Notes: generated by a model from the sequence alone, not told the origin. Counted from the stretch's first letter, positions 34,034-45,925 are shown. The stretch: 64,000 nt of DNA from Siphonodentalium dalli (GCA_032622095.1 CP136065.1:93379343-93443342); one strand, 5' to 3'. Made by a program: numbers and translations.

Positions 34034-35029
34034 TGAATTACTCCAGTACATTGAGAAAAGAATCCGTTGAATATGACTTAATTAGGGGTAATTTTGAAGT
34101 AATTTTGACTAACCCATCATTTTCCGTAAGTCACTATGCTAACTCTGGCCTTAGTCATTGTGACTACGTTACACGAACGGTAACTCTATTTACAACAATA
34201 TATTTAAACTGATGTTTAGTATTCAGTACTATTTGTTTAATATCCATTGCATCGCAATTATTTTAGATCTATAATTAAATGAATGTGATGGGAGGAGATA
34301 CTGGAATACATATCAGGACATCACCCTGACGCCAAAGGCTGCAAGAAACCAACTAAACAGACCTATAAGTGTTGTTATTCCACTCAACAGACTGCGCAGT
34401 ATTGAATTGTTTGAAAGATTGGCCTGCTTTCGTGCGTATATATGACCTTACCCGGGTTAAATGTGATATCTACATGAGAGACCACCAATTGGTTGGGAAG
34501 TATGATCACGGGTTGGAGCAGAAGTATAGTGATTCTGGCGCGAAGCGCCTATAAGGTACTGGAACAGAACATATTATCTCCGCCTGACGATTGTTATATG
34601 ATCGGCTCTATATTGCAAAACATCATGTCATGGGTTAAATTTCTGGTATCGATAACGTGGTAGGCCTATAGATTTATGAAAGTATGATGTCAAATCACTT
34701 TCTGCGCCATAAAACAATGCCTAAATTGATTTTCTGATAGTCTGGCACATGGCATTGATATAAGAAGACTCATCAAAGACCACAATCTCTGCATGATTGT
34801 GATGAAGAAGCCCACGCATCAATGTTGTCTCCTGCCGCACCAGGTCATAAAACGAGCTAAACCAGCCATCAAACTGTTCTATATGAGATCAGTTGCTAGG
34901 CAACTATGTCAATGATTTCCAAGACCCGGGTGCATGAGGTCATAATTGTCGAGTCTCATTAATGAATATGTCTGACTGGAACCAAGATGGATTTTAAAGC
35001 AAAAACTATTCGTAATCTCTAAGCTTCAA
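34034..35029. other. No gene recognised
   Basis: No coding, RNA or repeat structure could be supported in this interval. Confidence 0.5.
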
Positions 35030-35200
35030 ATTAAAGCCACATATATAGCGGTTTGCGCTCCAAGATACACCTAATAATATTCGCTTTTGAATGTTCCTGG
35101 TATCGAAATAGGTCGACAAATACTTGAACTACCTTTCTACGAGCATAACATGTCCCAGAAAGACGCATTGAAGTCATACAAAATACAACTCTATACACGA
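35030..35200 (-). repeat. Right member of the inverted pair with 32741-32905
   Basis: GGTTTGCGCTCCAAGATACA, GGTATCGAAATAGGTCGACA and AATACTTGAACTACCTTTCT are the reverse complement of the left member with scattered changes. GGTCGATAAATACTCGAA and GGTCGACGTATATAC near 36010 and 36130 are further fragments. Confidence 0.75.
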
Positions 35201-35383
35201 TGTTTGGGTTTCAAAAAAAAAAACCCAAGGCATTTGCATGTCTTCCATGCATGTCATAAAACGGAAAAGAGCGTTCCTTTTCAGTCTATTCCCGACATGG
35301 TAGAGAGTAATGAGCGTTTGTTTCACTTGTGTGCGAAAAATTTAAAACAGCTTGAAAGTGGCTGTGACTATAGTAAAGTATGG

Positions 35384-35910
35384 CAAGCATTTGTTCAGGG
35401 TATGTGAAGCCGTATATAAATATCTCATGTATTTGTTCAGAGCATATGAAGCCGGTGTATCAATAGCTCATGTATTTGTTCAGAGCATATGGAACCGGTA
35501 TATCAATATCTCATGTATTTGTTCAGAGCATATGAAGCCGGTATATCAATATCTCATGTATTTGTTCAGAGCATATGAAGCCGGTATATCAATATCTCAT
35601 GTATTTGTTCAGAGCATATGAAGCCGGTATATCAATAGCTCATGTATTTGTTCAGAGCATATATGGAACCGGTATATCAATATCTCATGTATTTGTTCAG
35701 AGCATATGAAGCCGGTATATCAATAGCTCATGTATTTGTTCAGAGCATATGGAACCGGTATATCAATATCTCATGTATTTGTTCAGAGCATATGGAACCG
35801 GTATATCAATATCTCATGTATTTGTTCAGAGCGTATGAAGCCGGTATATCAATATCTCATGTATTTGTTTAGAGCATATGGAGCCGGTAATTCAATATCT
35901 CATGTATTTG
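35384..35910 (+). repeat. 43-bp tandem array, about 11 copies
   Basis: The unit reads CTCATGTATTTGTTCAGAGC followed by ATATGAAGCCGGTATATCAATAT or the GGAACC variant. Most units are 43 bp, and one has two extra bases. Variation is limited to AGCTC/ATCTC, AAGCC/GAACC and a few substitutions. Because 43 is not a multiple of three, three units make a 43-residue period in every frame, so repetitive open frames (YLMYLFRAYEAG...) appear without coding significance. Confidence 0.95.
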
Positions 35911-38184
35911 TCAACCTATATATCTTATACCTCCTTCCAAATTACGTAGACAAAATTTGGAAGCTCGAATGAGCCATGGCCGTTTAAACAAGTATATATG
36001 GTCAAAATAGGTCGATAAATACTCGAAACGCTGACTTGATCTGCCTGTTTGAACCTTCAAACGATAACTATATAGAGTGATGCTCACTTTTACTATATAT
36101 ATATCCCGGTCCGGATGTATGGATCAAAATAGGTCGACGTATATACGGTAATACTTTTATTCTGGATTGTTATGCCATAGCAATACTTATTAAAGTCATA
36201 GAGTTTTCCACAGCGTGGCACAACAAATAGCGTTCATTGTTAGTCAATTCCTTATATATATAGAAAACGAGTACATGCCATGCCACTTCATTATGGAATA
36301 TCCACACTATTTCGATCTCAGAAATAAACTTTTCCCAAATTGTTTGTAGTTATATCTCAGTAATTTTATAAGTATGTTAAACAATAAGATTAAATGTTAT
36401 AATGAAATTAAGAATGATATCCTGACATAAGCACCAAATCTGCAACGTGGTCAGGCGCTTTGAACATTGCGTGCGCTCGCGCAACAGTATGGCGATCAGT
36501 CAGATTCGTAGGTTGGTGTCACCCTACCGATTTCACTCCATGACGTCACCTTTACGCAGTACATGCTGGCGACGTTACGGGGTAGATTATAGAGTTGACG
36601 CCCTTGGCACTGACTTCCGTTACAAGCTCGTTGCTATATAAACAAACCAGCGATGTGGCTTTTGTCGAAAATTGACAGTCAGTACATTCGCCCTGTATAC
36701 ATGTACTTTCAGAAAATACAAAACACCACAACGTTATACCCCACCAATGTCAGTGTCTCGATATCATTTGATCAAATTTCTTGACATGAAACCGCGACAG
36801 ACACGGCGTGAAATACATCGCATTGAGTAATCAATTTCCTATTGTTTCAATTCAACTTCAAGATCGCGGTAAAATCAAAACCTCAATTTGTAAGTGGTAA
36901 ACATCTGAAAAAGACATCAGGTACATGCAGAAACTAATTGTTGTGCATATTTATTTATATTTGAGGTGGCAATTTTTCATGTTTATCAGTATTTTTAACG
37001 ATAAGAGTGATAGCATAACATATCGTATCGTATCGTATCATCTTGTAAAAATGAAAAGTTTCTCACGATTATTTAACGAGTATTTTAACTATGATGATGG
37101 CACTGGATAACGAATCTATGATCGTATAGTTACCCGAATCCAGCCTTTCCGATGAATCCGACAGCAATTTTAACAATCTATTATATACACACACACGATT
37201 GTAGCCGGGATGTATTAAATTTAGACGCCATGCACATCCGTCTCCGATTGCTAATCAATGAGTATATAGGCATAATATAGCTACACGGATGTGGTGAGTA
37301 TATTAAATTGCGTTTGAATAGTATCCAATGCATGTACAGTACAGCCTGGTACAGTATTGAATTTTATTCTAGAATACTGATAATGCCTGGAACTGGTATT
37401 AAAGTTGTTACCAACATTGCATGTACTAAGTAAGACAGCGCCACCAGATGGCCTTAGTTTTGTTCTTAATTATAACCCCAATGCACCATTTTGCATGCAC
37501 ATCGGCCGCACGAATATTTCGTTGACCGTATACATATACGTGTACAGTTTTTTTCGGTATCTTTAATCAGAAAACTGATATAATTCCACTCAGTTATAGA
37601 TAATTTTTGGCATATGATATTCACAGAGCTTCGTCGCGCGTGTGTGAGATTAATTTGAGGCTGATCCGTAAATAAACCTTATTGGATTATACTAACGGTC
37701 TTTGTTATCCGCTGGACACGCCACAATGGACACATTTCGCACAATGAACTACTACTGATATGAATTACGAATAGCTAATATATAGTATATAAGTCGTATA
37801 TTTTTCAGACGGTCCAAACTATATATGTTCGCAAAATTGCGAGTCCGTTAAAACTTCTTGCCACTCGCAGTAAGGTGATGTGGTTATGTTTGTCATATCA
37901 TTGTTGCTATCTGGTCACAGTCAGTGATAGGCTCGATGATTGCATGTAAAGCTCGCGTGCCCCTGCTTAGATTCTCGAAACCGTAATCGTAACTATATAC
38001 GACTATGTATGGCAAACGACAACTGATAGAAAGAGCACACATTCTAGAATACCCGATTCGTAATTATTACCAGTATTATATACATGCATAGTGTAGTTCA
38101 TCATTATGCATCACATTTTTTGTATCCACTAAAACACTATAGATATCCTCTATATATGTAACTGCAGCTATATGTTGATCACCC
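35911..38184. other. No gene; paralogue of the 39.0 kb region
   Basis: CGTATCGTATCGTATC lies at about 37023. The segment about 37585-37735 (CACTCAGTTATAGATA, GAGCTTCGTCGCGCGTGT, ATCCGCTGGACACGCCAC) is a diverged copy of 38998-39032 joined to 39433-39556, but without the MITE that interrupts the latter. Nothing else recognised. Confidence 0.5.
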
Positions 38185-38192
38185 CTATATAC

Positions 38193-38908
38193 TAGTGTTC
38201 GGTATTCGACGGATTTCGGTATTCGAATATTCGGTTCGAATAACGAGCGAATATTCGAATAGTTTAGATAAATTATAAAATTATATAGATAACATATTTT
38301 GGAACCAATTTATTATTTAAACTGAAATAGCATATGCATGCTGTACGCGAAAAAGAGAGAAAAAAGTATTTTGGCTTAATAGCAAGAGTTTATCTGTTTA
38401 TGAAGTTAAAGTAATCAATGTCCCATGCATGGTTCCACAAGTTGGTCGTAGTGCCACAATAACTAAGAACATGATCTGGATTGAGCTTGCAGGTTGCCTT
38501 TTTAGTTATGGCATCTAACGTGAAGTGAGTCCATATATCTGATTTCTTCGAATTTGACGCCATATTATACACACAAGTGAAAACGCGCAAACAAAACAAA
38601 ACGATGATATAGGTCCGCTTCCTTTGACCACATGCTAGCACGGTATGGTTTACACATAGCCAATAAAATTATTTCGACGTCATGACGCCAATCAAATCAG
38701 AAAGTTACAGTTACGTCATATTAATTCGTTTATGGTCAGTGGAAAATAGACTATACTTTTAACAGACCCTCAGACTAATAATAAACCAGGAAACAATTAC
38801 CCGGAGATTATTCTCGAATATTCGAATAGTCAAATAATTATTCGAATATTCGAATATTTATTTTTACGAGCGAATATTCGAACATTCGAATATTCGGACC
38901 GAACACTA
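38193..38908. mobile_element. hAT-like element with TAGTGTTCGG ends and 8-bp duplication
   Basis: CTATATAC is duplicated exactly at 38185-38192 and 38909-38916. The 716-bp element starts TAGTGTTCGGTATTCG and ends CGGACCGAACACTA. Its subterminal regions are packed with GAATATTCGAA motifs, giving extra inverted structure. The 8-bp duplication and the internal BED-type zinc-finger remnant both point to hAT. It lacks the catalytic transposase domain, so it is non-autonomous. Confidence 0.92.
38390..38641 (-). pseudogene. Decayed BED zinc-finger exon of a hAT transposase
   Basis: The likely start is the internal methionine of MASNSKKSDIWTHF at about 38563. It is followed by ATCKL, then TTTNLWNHAWDIDYF. 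The spacing and the SDIWTHF and TTNLWNH blocks fit the BED zinc finger that opens many hAT transposases and binds the element ends. The usual C-x2-C is reduced to one cysteine (CKLN), and the second histidine of the H-x-H pair is replaced, so zinc binding is probably lost. Transposase core and dimerisation domains are absent: the element ends about 200 bp beyond. It is read as a relic rather than a functional small protein. Confidence 0.7.
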
Positions 38909-38916
38909 CTATATAC

Positions 38917-39032
38917 CGACCACAGCGAAATTTAGTTCACCGTAATATGTACATCTCTGCATGATGCAGTATTTTAGCCAGCAATATTTGAAATAATTAA
39001 ACTCAGTTACGGATATTTTTTGGAATATGATA
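38917..39032. other. Host flank of the MITE, paralogous to 37.59 kb
   Basis: ACTCAGTTACGGATATTTTT and GGAATATGATA match CACTCAGTTATAGATAATTT and GGCATATGATA at about 37590-37622. Confidence 0.6.
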
Positions 39033-39432
39033 TTAACCCTTTGCCCAACAAACCGACCAAAACCGGCCAAATAAAGCTTCAACAGCCTAAAATATCTTCG
39101 GTCTGTCTTAATAGAACCATACAAATATGGATATCATTGGAACCGGCTCCTTGACCACATTGTGATAGTTACAGTTATGCCCTGTGCCAATGCATTCTCT
39201 TATATATGCGAGTCGACCATAGGTCGCCTCGCATATATAAGAGAATGCATTGGCCTAAAAAAAATCTTTTTTTAACACTTTTTACCATTTTTTCTTACAT
39301 TCTTTAACAATTTTATAATTTTTAATGTGTTAAGCCAATGCATTCTCTTATATATGCGAGGCGACCTATGGTCGACTCGCATATATAAGAGAATGCATTG
39401 GCACAGGGCCGTTCTGTTGGGTAAAGGGTTAA
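39033..39432. mobile_element. piggyBac-like MITE carrying two mirrored hairpins
   Basis: TTAACCCTTTGCCCAACA at 39033 and TGTTGGGTAAAGGGTTAA ending at 39432 are inverted and begin with TTAA, as in piggyBac-type elements. Inside are two 69-bp hairpins (39186-39254 and 39334-39402), each with GCCAATGCATTCTCTTATAT arms. The second is the exact reverse complement of the first, and a T/A-rich spacer separates them. The paralogous region near 37.62 kb shows the sequence without the insertion. Confidence 0.88.
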
Positions 39433-40232
39433 CAGAACTTCGTCACGCGTGTGATATTTGATATTTGCTGTTGAGATTAATTCGAGTCTGATCCGTACCG
39501 TATTCGATTATATTAACAGGATATTCTACGCTCTTTGTCCTCCGCTGGACACGCCACTGCTTCGGACAATGTCCTATCACAGATTCCACAACGACGTCAC
39601 GTGTTAAGATCTCATAATTACTGGTTGATCCTTCGTTACAGTCGAACATTCGCAGACAAATCCATTAAAATGACTAAACGTCGTCCTCCGCCATTGTTCG
39701 TGGGGCTGTTCAGTGCATGAATATCAAATTTTCATCAGAATTCGATACGGGAAGCCACAGCACGCGTGGTCAATGTCCTGATCAAATGTTATGATTATTG
39801 GTTTTTGTAGAAGTTCCACCTTTATACTTGATCTTGATTATGAGGTTCCGTCCACATGGGAATGTATAGCGCCCTGCACCCTTCTGTCGTCTCAATGGAT
39901 AATTTCCTGATGTACAAACATATCACCAATTATGTGTACAACATGATCCTGTTATTCTTTCTAAAAAGACAAAACAATGGAAACATGGGGAACTAAACGT
40001 TTAGGGTCGTCGGAATTTATATTTTACTAAGAGTTCCTATAATAGTATCGACCCAGGCCCCTATATATCTATATCAAATGTTGCATCCGCAACAATATCC
40101 ATTAAAATGACAGCCTGTTCTCGCGGACATAAGCTCATATATATATATAGTGAACTTATTTCGTGGGACTGAAATAAGCTCATATTGGCATTATTAGATA
40201 TGAAATAAGCCCTATATGGGCATAAACGCTGG
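39433..40232. other. No gene recognised
   Basis: The first roughly 125 bp are paralogous to 37.62-37.74 kb. Around 40135-40210, AAGCTCATAT and GAAATAAGC phrases recur. No exon supported. Confidence 0.5.
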
Positions 40233-40298
40233 TTGTTAAAACAGCCCTTTGTGGGACTATTTCAATGAAATAGTCCCATACAGGGCTGTTTTAATAAC
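40233..40298. repeat. Imperfect hairpin
   Basis: TTGTTAAAACAGCCCTTTGT and GGGACTATTTCA pair with TGAAATAGTCCC and CAGGGCTGTTTTAATAA, with three mismatches and almost no loop. Confidence 0.85.
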
Positions 40299-40299
40299 T

Positions 40300-41345
40300 C
40301 GAAATCCATTTTTCGATCGGATATTTTCTAAGCCGAATACCTAACGCCTAACTGAAAGCCAGCCTGACATTCGATTTTTCTTAATATTTTGAAATCGGCA
40401 ACAGTGTGCGTTTGGTTATGAAGAATACTACTGGGGACAACCTTCCTCACCACATTTGGGGTAGATCTGTTAATAAACATGGCCTGTCCCTCTGTAGCGG
40501 AATTATATATTTTGAGTCGAATGTCTAACGCCGAACGCCTAGCCAACTTCACACCAGCCAGTCTGACATTCGAATTTCCTTGACAATTTTGACCAGAAAC
40601 TCGAAATCCATTTTTGGGTCGAAATATTTTCTAAGTCGAATGCCTAACGCCTAACTGAAAACCAGCCTGACATTCGATTTTACTTAATATTTTGAAATCG
40701 GCAACAGACTATACGACCCGTGCATTTGGTTATGAAGATTACTATTGGGGACACACTTCCTCTCCAAATTTGGAGTCGATCGGTTAATAAACAAGGCCTG
40801 TCCACTCTATAGCGGCCTACATATACTCTATATATTTTTAGTCCAGCCGTGAAATCAAAATTTGAGAAAACGATGAAAGTTTGACCAGATTCGATTGGGA
40901 GAGCACGAATTGTGTAAAAAGAACACCTTTCGCGCAAAAAAAACTCTAAATCCATTTTTCGATCGAAATATTTTCTAAGTCGAATACCTAACGCCTAACT
41001 GAAAGCCAGCCTGACATTCGATTTTTCTTAAATGTTTGAAATCGGCAACAGACTACGACCCGTGCGTTTGGTTATGAAGATTACTATTGGGGACACACCT
41101 CCTCACCAAATTTGGGGTCGATCCTGGTCGATCGGTCAATAAACATGGCCTGTCCCCTCTATAGCGACATTATATACTTTTGAGTAATATATAATTGAAC
41201 CGATGGAACACCCCTCCCGCCAAAATCCAGAATTGGATTTTTAAGTCGATTTTTAAGTCGAATGTCGAACGTCGAACGCCGAACGCCGAACGCCTAACCA
41301 ACTTCACGCGAATGTCAGGCGAATGTAGAACGCCGAACGCCTAAC
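40300..41345 (+). repeat. Tandem array of a roughly 320-bp unit
   Basis: Three units share CTCGAAATCCATTTTT, CTAACGCCTAACTGAAA, CCAGCCTGACATTCGATTTT, TTTGAAATCGGCAACAG, GGTTATGAAGA, CCAAATTTGG and AAACATGGCCTGTCC. They begin near 40300, 40608 and 40940. The array ends in short CGAACGC repeats (about 41265-41345). Minus-strand frames are shared between units only because of the repetition. Confidence 0.85.
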
Positions 41346-42254
41346 TAACTTCACACACCCGGTCAAACGCTCTTTATTTGTTTTTACAATTTTTTTTACA
41401 ATTTTAAGAATAGAATAACCAGGAACGTTTTGTATCCCCCTCATGTACTGCGTTTTCTGAATGATATGACTTGAATCGTGTAGGCTTTCTGTAGCAAATA
41501 TTAAGTCCGTATACGAGTATAAATATGGATCCTGGTTGGGGCTTTAGTAGTTATGAATGTGCGTCAAATATTATAAGACGTCAAATAAGGGCAAGCTTTA
41601 ATTTGCTAGGTTAAAAAAAATCTTATTTTCAAATTTAAGCGCCCCATATACTTTTAGCCTAGAATAAACATATCAGTGTGGTCGTGGTACGCGAATAGAT
41701 GTATTAAAGTACGGACGAAGGCATCAGCACTATAAGGGCGCGTACACATGGCCAGCAAGAAAATATCAGGTGTGCCCCATGTGACTTACTTGACCAATTA
41801 AATAAATAATACTGGAAAATATCAGACGAAGGCAGCGCGCTGATATTTTATCGCCAATTGGTGATATGTGTTAACCTTGATCGGTGGCCATCGGTATCCG
41901 TTAACTAATCTCGCAGGGATATGATCGTACAAGAAAACTAAGATGCATGCATCGAGTCGGCCGTGAACTATCTACCATAGAATTGTTGTAGCTATCGATT
42001 ATACATTTTGGAACACCTGTCTGTATGTATGTGTGTATGCATGAATGCATGTGTGTATGTGTTATAGACTCTAACACTGCTCGACTGATCCGACTCGGAT
42101 TTGGTATTTAACGTGTCAACTTGACCTCGCTCATAGGCATGTTTCTGGACCTTGACCGATCCGACTAAAAATTTGTGTGTAGGACTATTTCGATCCCGGG
42201 AGCAATATTGACGGGTCCAATTTCACGTGGGACCATGTTCTCGAACGTGCTGAT
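41346..42254. other. No gene; TGTATG microsatellite
   Basis: AACGCTCTTTATTTG at about 41365 is a fragment of the ATAAAGAGCGTT family. A (TGTATG)-like tract lies at about 42023-42060. No exon supported. Confidence 0.5.
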
Positions 42255-42640
42255 GTAGGCATGTTTCTGGACTATTTAGACGGGTCAAATCTTGATCCCG
42301 ACCTGACTTTGACATCCAAAAAGATCAATTCAAGGTCAAATCTGGTAAAACGAAGTATTTCAACGAAATATAATACCTACTGTTACTTTTGTCCCAGGAG
42401 TGTTTCGGGTGGGTCAAATTATGACCCTGACCTGATCTTGACATTCAAAATTGTCAATTCAAGGTCAAATCGGGTAATGCCGGGCGGATTTCGACGGGTA
42501 CTTTTGTCGTGACTTTTGTCCGGGGAGTGTTTTGGGCGGGTCAAATCGTGACCCGACATGACGTTCACCTTTAAAATGGTCAATTCAAGGTTAAATCGCG
42601 CAATTCTCCGAAAATCAGAGGGGAACATCCCGGACGAAGT
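42255..42640 (+). repeat. Tandem array of a roughly 128-bp unit with AAGGTCA half-sites
   Basis: Three units contain ATTCAAGGTCAAATC-like sequence (about 42327, 42457, 42584), GTCAATTCAAGG, GACCCTGACCTG and AGTGTTTTGGGCGGGTCAAA. The related array at 45405-45925 is in reverse orientation. Confidence 0.85.
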
Positions 42641-44203
42641 AGGGTCCACCAGCTACTATTATATATTTCTAGATTTAGTTACAAACTAAATACCTGTATA
42701 TTGTACAAAGAAATGTTTGACAAATATATCTGTATCAATATTACCATACGGGTCATTAAAATAGATACGACGAAACAAATTTTGAAGGGTGCATGGTATC
42801 AGGTAAATTTTTATATTTCAAATGATGACAGGAATGCGGAAAGTTGAAGTACCTACGTAATACTGGCTATCCGAATGAAGAGATATACATGTATATAAAA
42901 ACCAAAATAGAAGATGACTGCTGGCGACAATGTTTTCCAAAAAAATTCAAAGCATTCGATAGCTCCCATCTAGTTGTCAGCCCGAAGATCAATATAAAGT
43001 GTGGTGACTATCAGATGAGGGATATGACTGTACAGTTGCTAAACAATTCAGTCACGCAAAAGAGGATCAAACAGTAAGATACCAAATTGCTGCCTGTGGT
43101 AATGTTTTTTAACGAAATTCGGGAAAATTAGATTACTCTCCCCCTGGTTATCCAGAAGTTCATTGTGGAATCTGGTGACGATCGGACAAGGGGTGTCGTC
43201 TGTAGGATCAACCAAATTATTTAGCCATAAAAATAGTAAAATTCAAGATCACCGCTGGCAGTGATGTCTTCACAAGGACAGCTTGAGAACAAAACATGGC
43301 TCACATCTAGCGGTGACCCAAACTATCCACATGAGAAAAAGTTCTCCAATAAAAGCTGGCTGCAGGGTGCGCCAATTGATTCAAATTCGAAATTTAACAG
43401 GGTGTACTGCTTGTGGCCATGTTTTCCCCGCAAATTTGATAGACTGATGGACAAAACCACTGAATCCGTTGAATCAATATACATGTATACATGGATTAAT
43501 GTATATGCATTGTTATACACAGTACTGGTATATAAAGGTACTGAAAATAACAATATTACTAGTATACACAAAATAAACCATATATCATGGCTATGGGTTC
43601 TAATATCCGAATATGACAGCTGATAACTTGGTGTGAATTGAAGAGTGGTGGTGTCTCACGCATATCTAACCCTCCATGTTAGAAACATGCCATTAAATGT
43701 CATAAGTATAATCTAGCTTGAGGACAGAAGTTATCCATAAAAACCCCCCTTAATTCAACCAGGTCCTCGCGCGATGTATGGTCGATCACATGATGATCTA
43801 GGGGGGATTATAATTGTTGTATAAAAACAGCACTGCATGTAAATATAAAATAAAATAGTGCTACATCTTATTACAGATTATTGCCATATATAATCAGTGA
43901 CTATACAGACAGTCTGACAAAATAAAGTTTCAGTGACACTCTATCCGAAGAGGGGAATAATTCCATCTGTTACAGTCAATGGAGCAATTATGAATCTGGA
44001 AAGGTGAAATTTCTAAGTAATACTAGATATCGACATGACGCGATAACATATAACGTAAATGCAATATGGCCGCTGGCGACCATTTTTTCCTATAAAATTA
44101 AAAAAATATTTGATAGCTCTCATCTGATAGATCAATATCAAGATAAATATGAAGTTTAGTGATGATCGGATGAGTGAAGTGGACTGTACTAAACGGTTTA
44201 GTA
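42641..44203. other. No gene; decayed repeats
   Basis: GACTGCTGGCGACAATGTTT (about 42915), CACCGCTGGCAGTGATGTCT (about 43250) and GGCCGCTGGCGACCATTTTT (about 44068) mark diverged repeats, with GATAGCTC(C/T)CATCT in two of them. Frames of 77 and 120 codons overlap these copies and show no domain. Confidence 0.5.
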
Positions 44204-44505
44204 ATGCTTAAAAAGATTTTTACCTTAATATTTTTATGTTCACTTTATAAACTTCACTGAGTCATCTTTGTCATGTATTGAGTTTGATATCTTTTGTTAA
44301 CAGTTTATAAATCATGTATGTCTCATGTTTGTTATTTTAATTTATGTGTTTATTATCATTAAATAAAGTTGAATTCCTTAAAAAGATTCTTACCTCAATG
44401 TTTTTATGTTCACTTTATAAACTCCACTGAGTCATCTTTGTCATGTATTGAATTTGATATCTTTTGTTAACAGTTCATAAATTATGTATGTCTCGTGTTC
44501 GTTAT
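44204..44505 (+). repeat. Tandem duplication, about 170-bp period
   Basis: TTTTTATGTTCACTTTATAA, GAGTCATCTTTGTCATGTAT and TTTGATATCTTTTGTTAACA occur in both copies (starting about 44207 and 44377) with few changes. Confidence 0.9.
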
Positions 44506-45163
44506 TATATTATATACACTTTATAGTGTGTTTCAGAACGAAAACAAAATGAATAAAATCAACAAATTTGTAAATTTAAAAACAATTCAAACGTTGTTGT
44601 ATTCCATGTCCCAGCCCGGACATATACACCAAATTTCAATAATAATCATTGAGAAACAACGGACCAAACGCCATATAACACCCCGTATGCATCTTTTATT
44701 CCGAGTTGGCCTTTTATTCCGAGTTGGCACGCGCCGATTGGGCGAGTTAGCCCTGGGGCGAGTACGCCGATTCCGACACCTTTTCTATTTGCAGCAGGTT
44801 AAGTTTACGCGTAATTTAATTTACAAAGTTCCCCAATTGGTATCGTAAATAGAGCGACCTTATTTGACAGAGAATGCCTCTGTTATTGATTATAAAGTTG
44901 CTATACATTAAAAACGACAATTCACATGCTCGTTCAAGCGCAGTAGTCTATTTTCCCCATGTTAAAGGACATCCACAAATACTAAATAACGCTAACTTAC
45001 TGCCGAATGTTTTACACGACAACTGTTAACATATTTGGGCTGAATTCATCTGACGCGGTATTATTCCTCAAAATAAACAACAAAACCATCGTTACTTGGA
45101 AATGTAGTTTGGGCTAACATTTACATAAATCCTCCACATCATTATTCCGACACACACGTCAGA
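44506..45163. other. No gene; short duplication
   Basis: CTTTTATTCCGAGTTGGC is directly repeated at 44693-44732. The 117-codon frame at 44495-44848 spans this and has no domain. Confidence 0.5.
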
Positions 45164-45235
45164 CAAGAAAACCATAGTCAGAAATGGTAACGCCACCAAG
45201 ATCGTATTATTAGCCATAAATATAAATAATAATAC
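45164..45235 (-). repeat. Family A terminal fragment
   Basis: ACAAGAAAACCATAGTCAGA then AATGGTAACGCCACCAAGAT and a TTAGCCATAAATATAAA block. Only the end of the family is present. Confidence 0.8.
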
Positions 45236-45404
45236 AATTATTCTATAAACTAGCTTTCAAATTTTATGCGGGAAATTTGCGTACTTCCATATTTCAAGTT
45301 TTCCCGTTTCTCGTGGCATACATTACTTTCATCAAACTGTCTTCTTTATTACACAAGCTGATAGGCCCGACTTCACCCGGGCTGTTTCACATCTGCTTTC
45401 CGGT

Positions 45405-45925
45405 GAAAGGTGCGATTTGACCTTCAATTGACTATTTCGAAAGTCAAGGTCAGGTCAGGGTCATGATTTGTCCAGTCCAAAACACCCCCACCCGTAGAAA
45501 ACTACCCATAGGTATCAAATTTCGTCGAAATCCGTCCGTTTTACCCAACTTGACCTTTAATTAACAATTTTGAAGGTCAAGGTAAGGTCAGAGTCATGAT
45601 TTGACCCGTCCCAAAACACCCCCCCCCCGACAAAAGTACCCATAGGTATCAAATTTCGTCGAAATCTATCCGTTTTATCCGAGTTGACCTTTGATTGGCC
45701 ATATTGAAGGTCAAGGTCAGGCCGAGGTCACGATTTGACCCGTTCAAAACTCTCCTCAGACCAAAGTATCCCTAGTATCAAATTTCGCCGAAATTTGTCC
45801 GTTTTACCCAAATTGACCTTGCATTGACAGTTTTAAAGGTCAAGGTCAGGTCGGGGTCACGATTTGACCCGTTCAAAACACTTCCCGGACACAAATACCC
45901 ATAGGTATCAAATTACGTTGAAATC
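45405..45925 (-). repeat. Tandem array of a roughly 131-bp unit with AAGGTCA half-sites
   Basis: Four units are marked by GTCAAGGTCAGGTC or a close variant at about 45442, 45575, 45708 and 45838, each followed by ATGATTTG(A/T)CC or ACGATTTGACC, then AAAACACC and GGTATCAAATTTCG. The array is reversed relative to 42255-42640. Confidence 0.9.

Noticed and set aside
35384-35910. CRISPR array
   Set aside because: Units are contiguous without unique spacers, and the genome is eukaryotic in character.
35352-35972. Repeated YLMYLFRAYEAG frames as a repeat protein
   Set aside because: 43-bp tandem DNA repeat gives equally open frames in all phases. No start or promoter, and no conserved frame.
40328-40955. 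Minus-strand frames in the 320-bp array
   Set aside because: Similarity between frames comes from tandem repetition. Each unit carries different stops.
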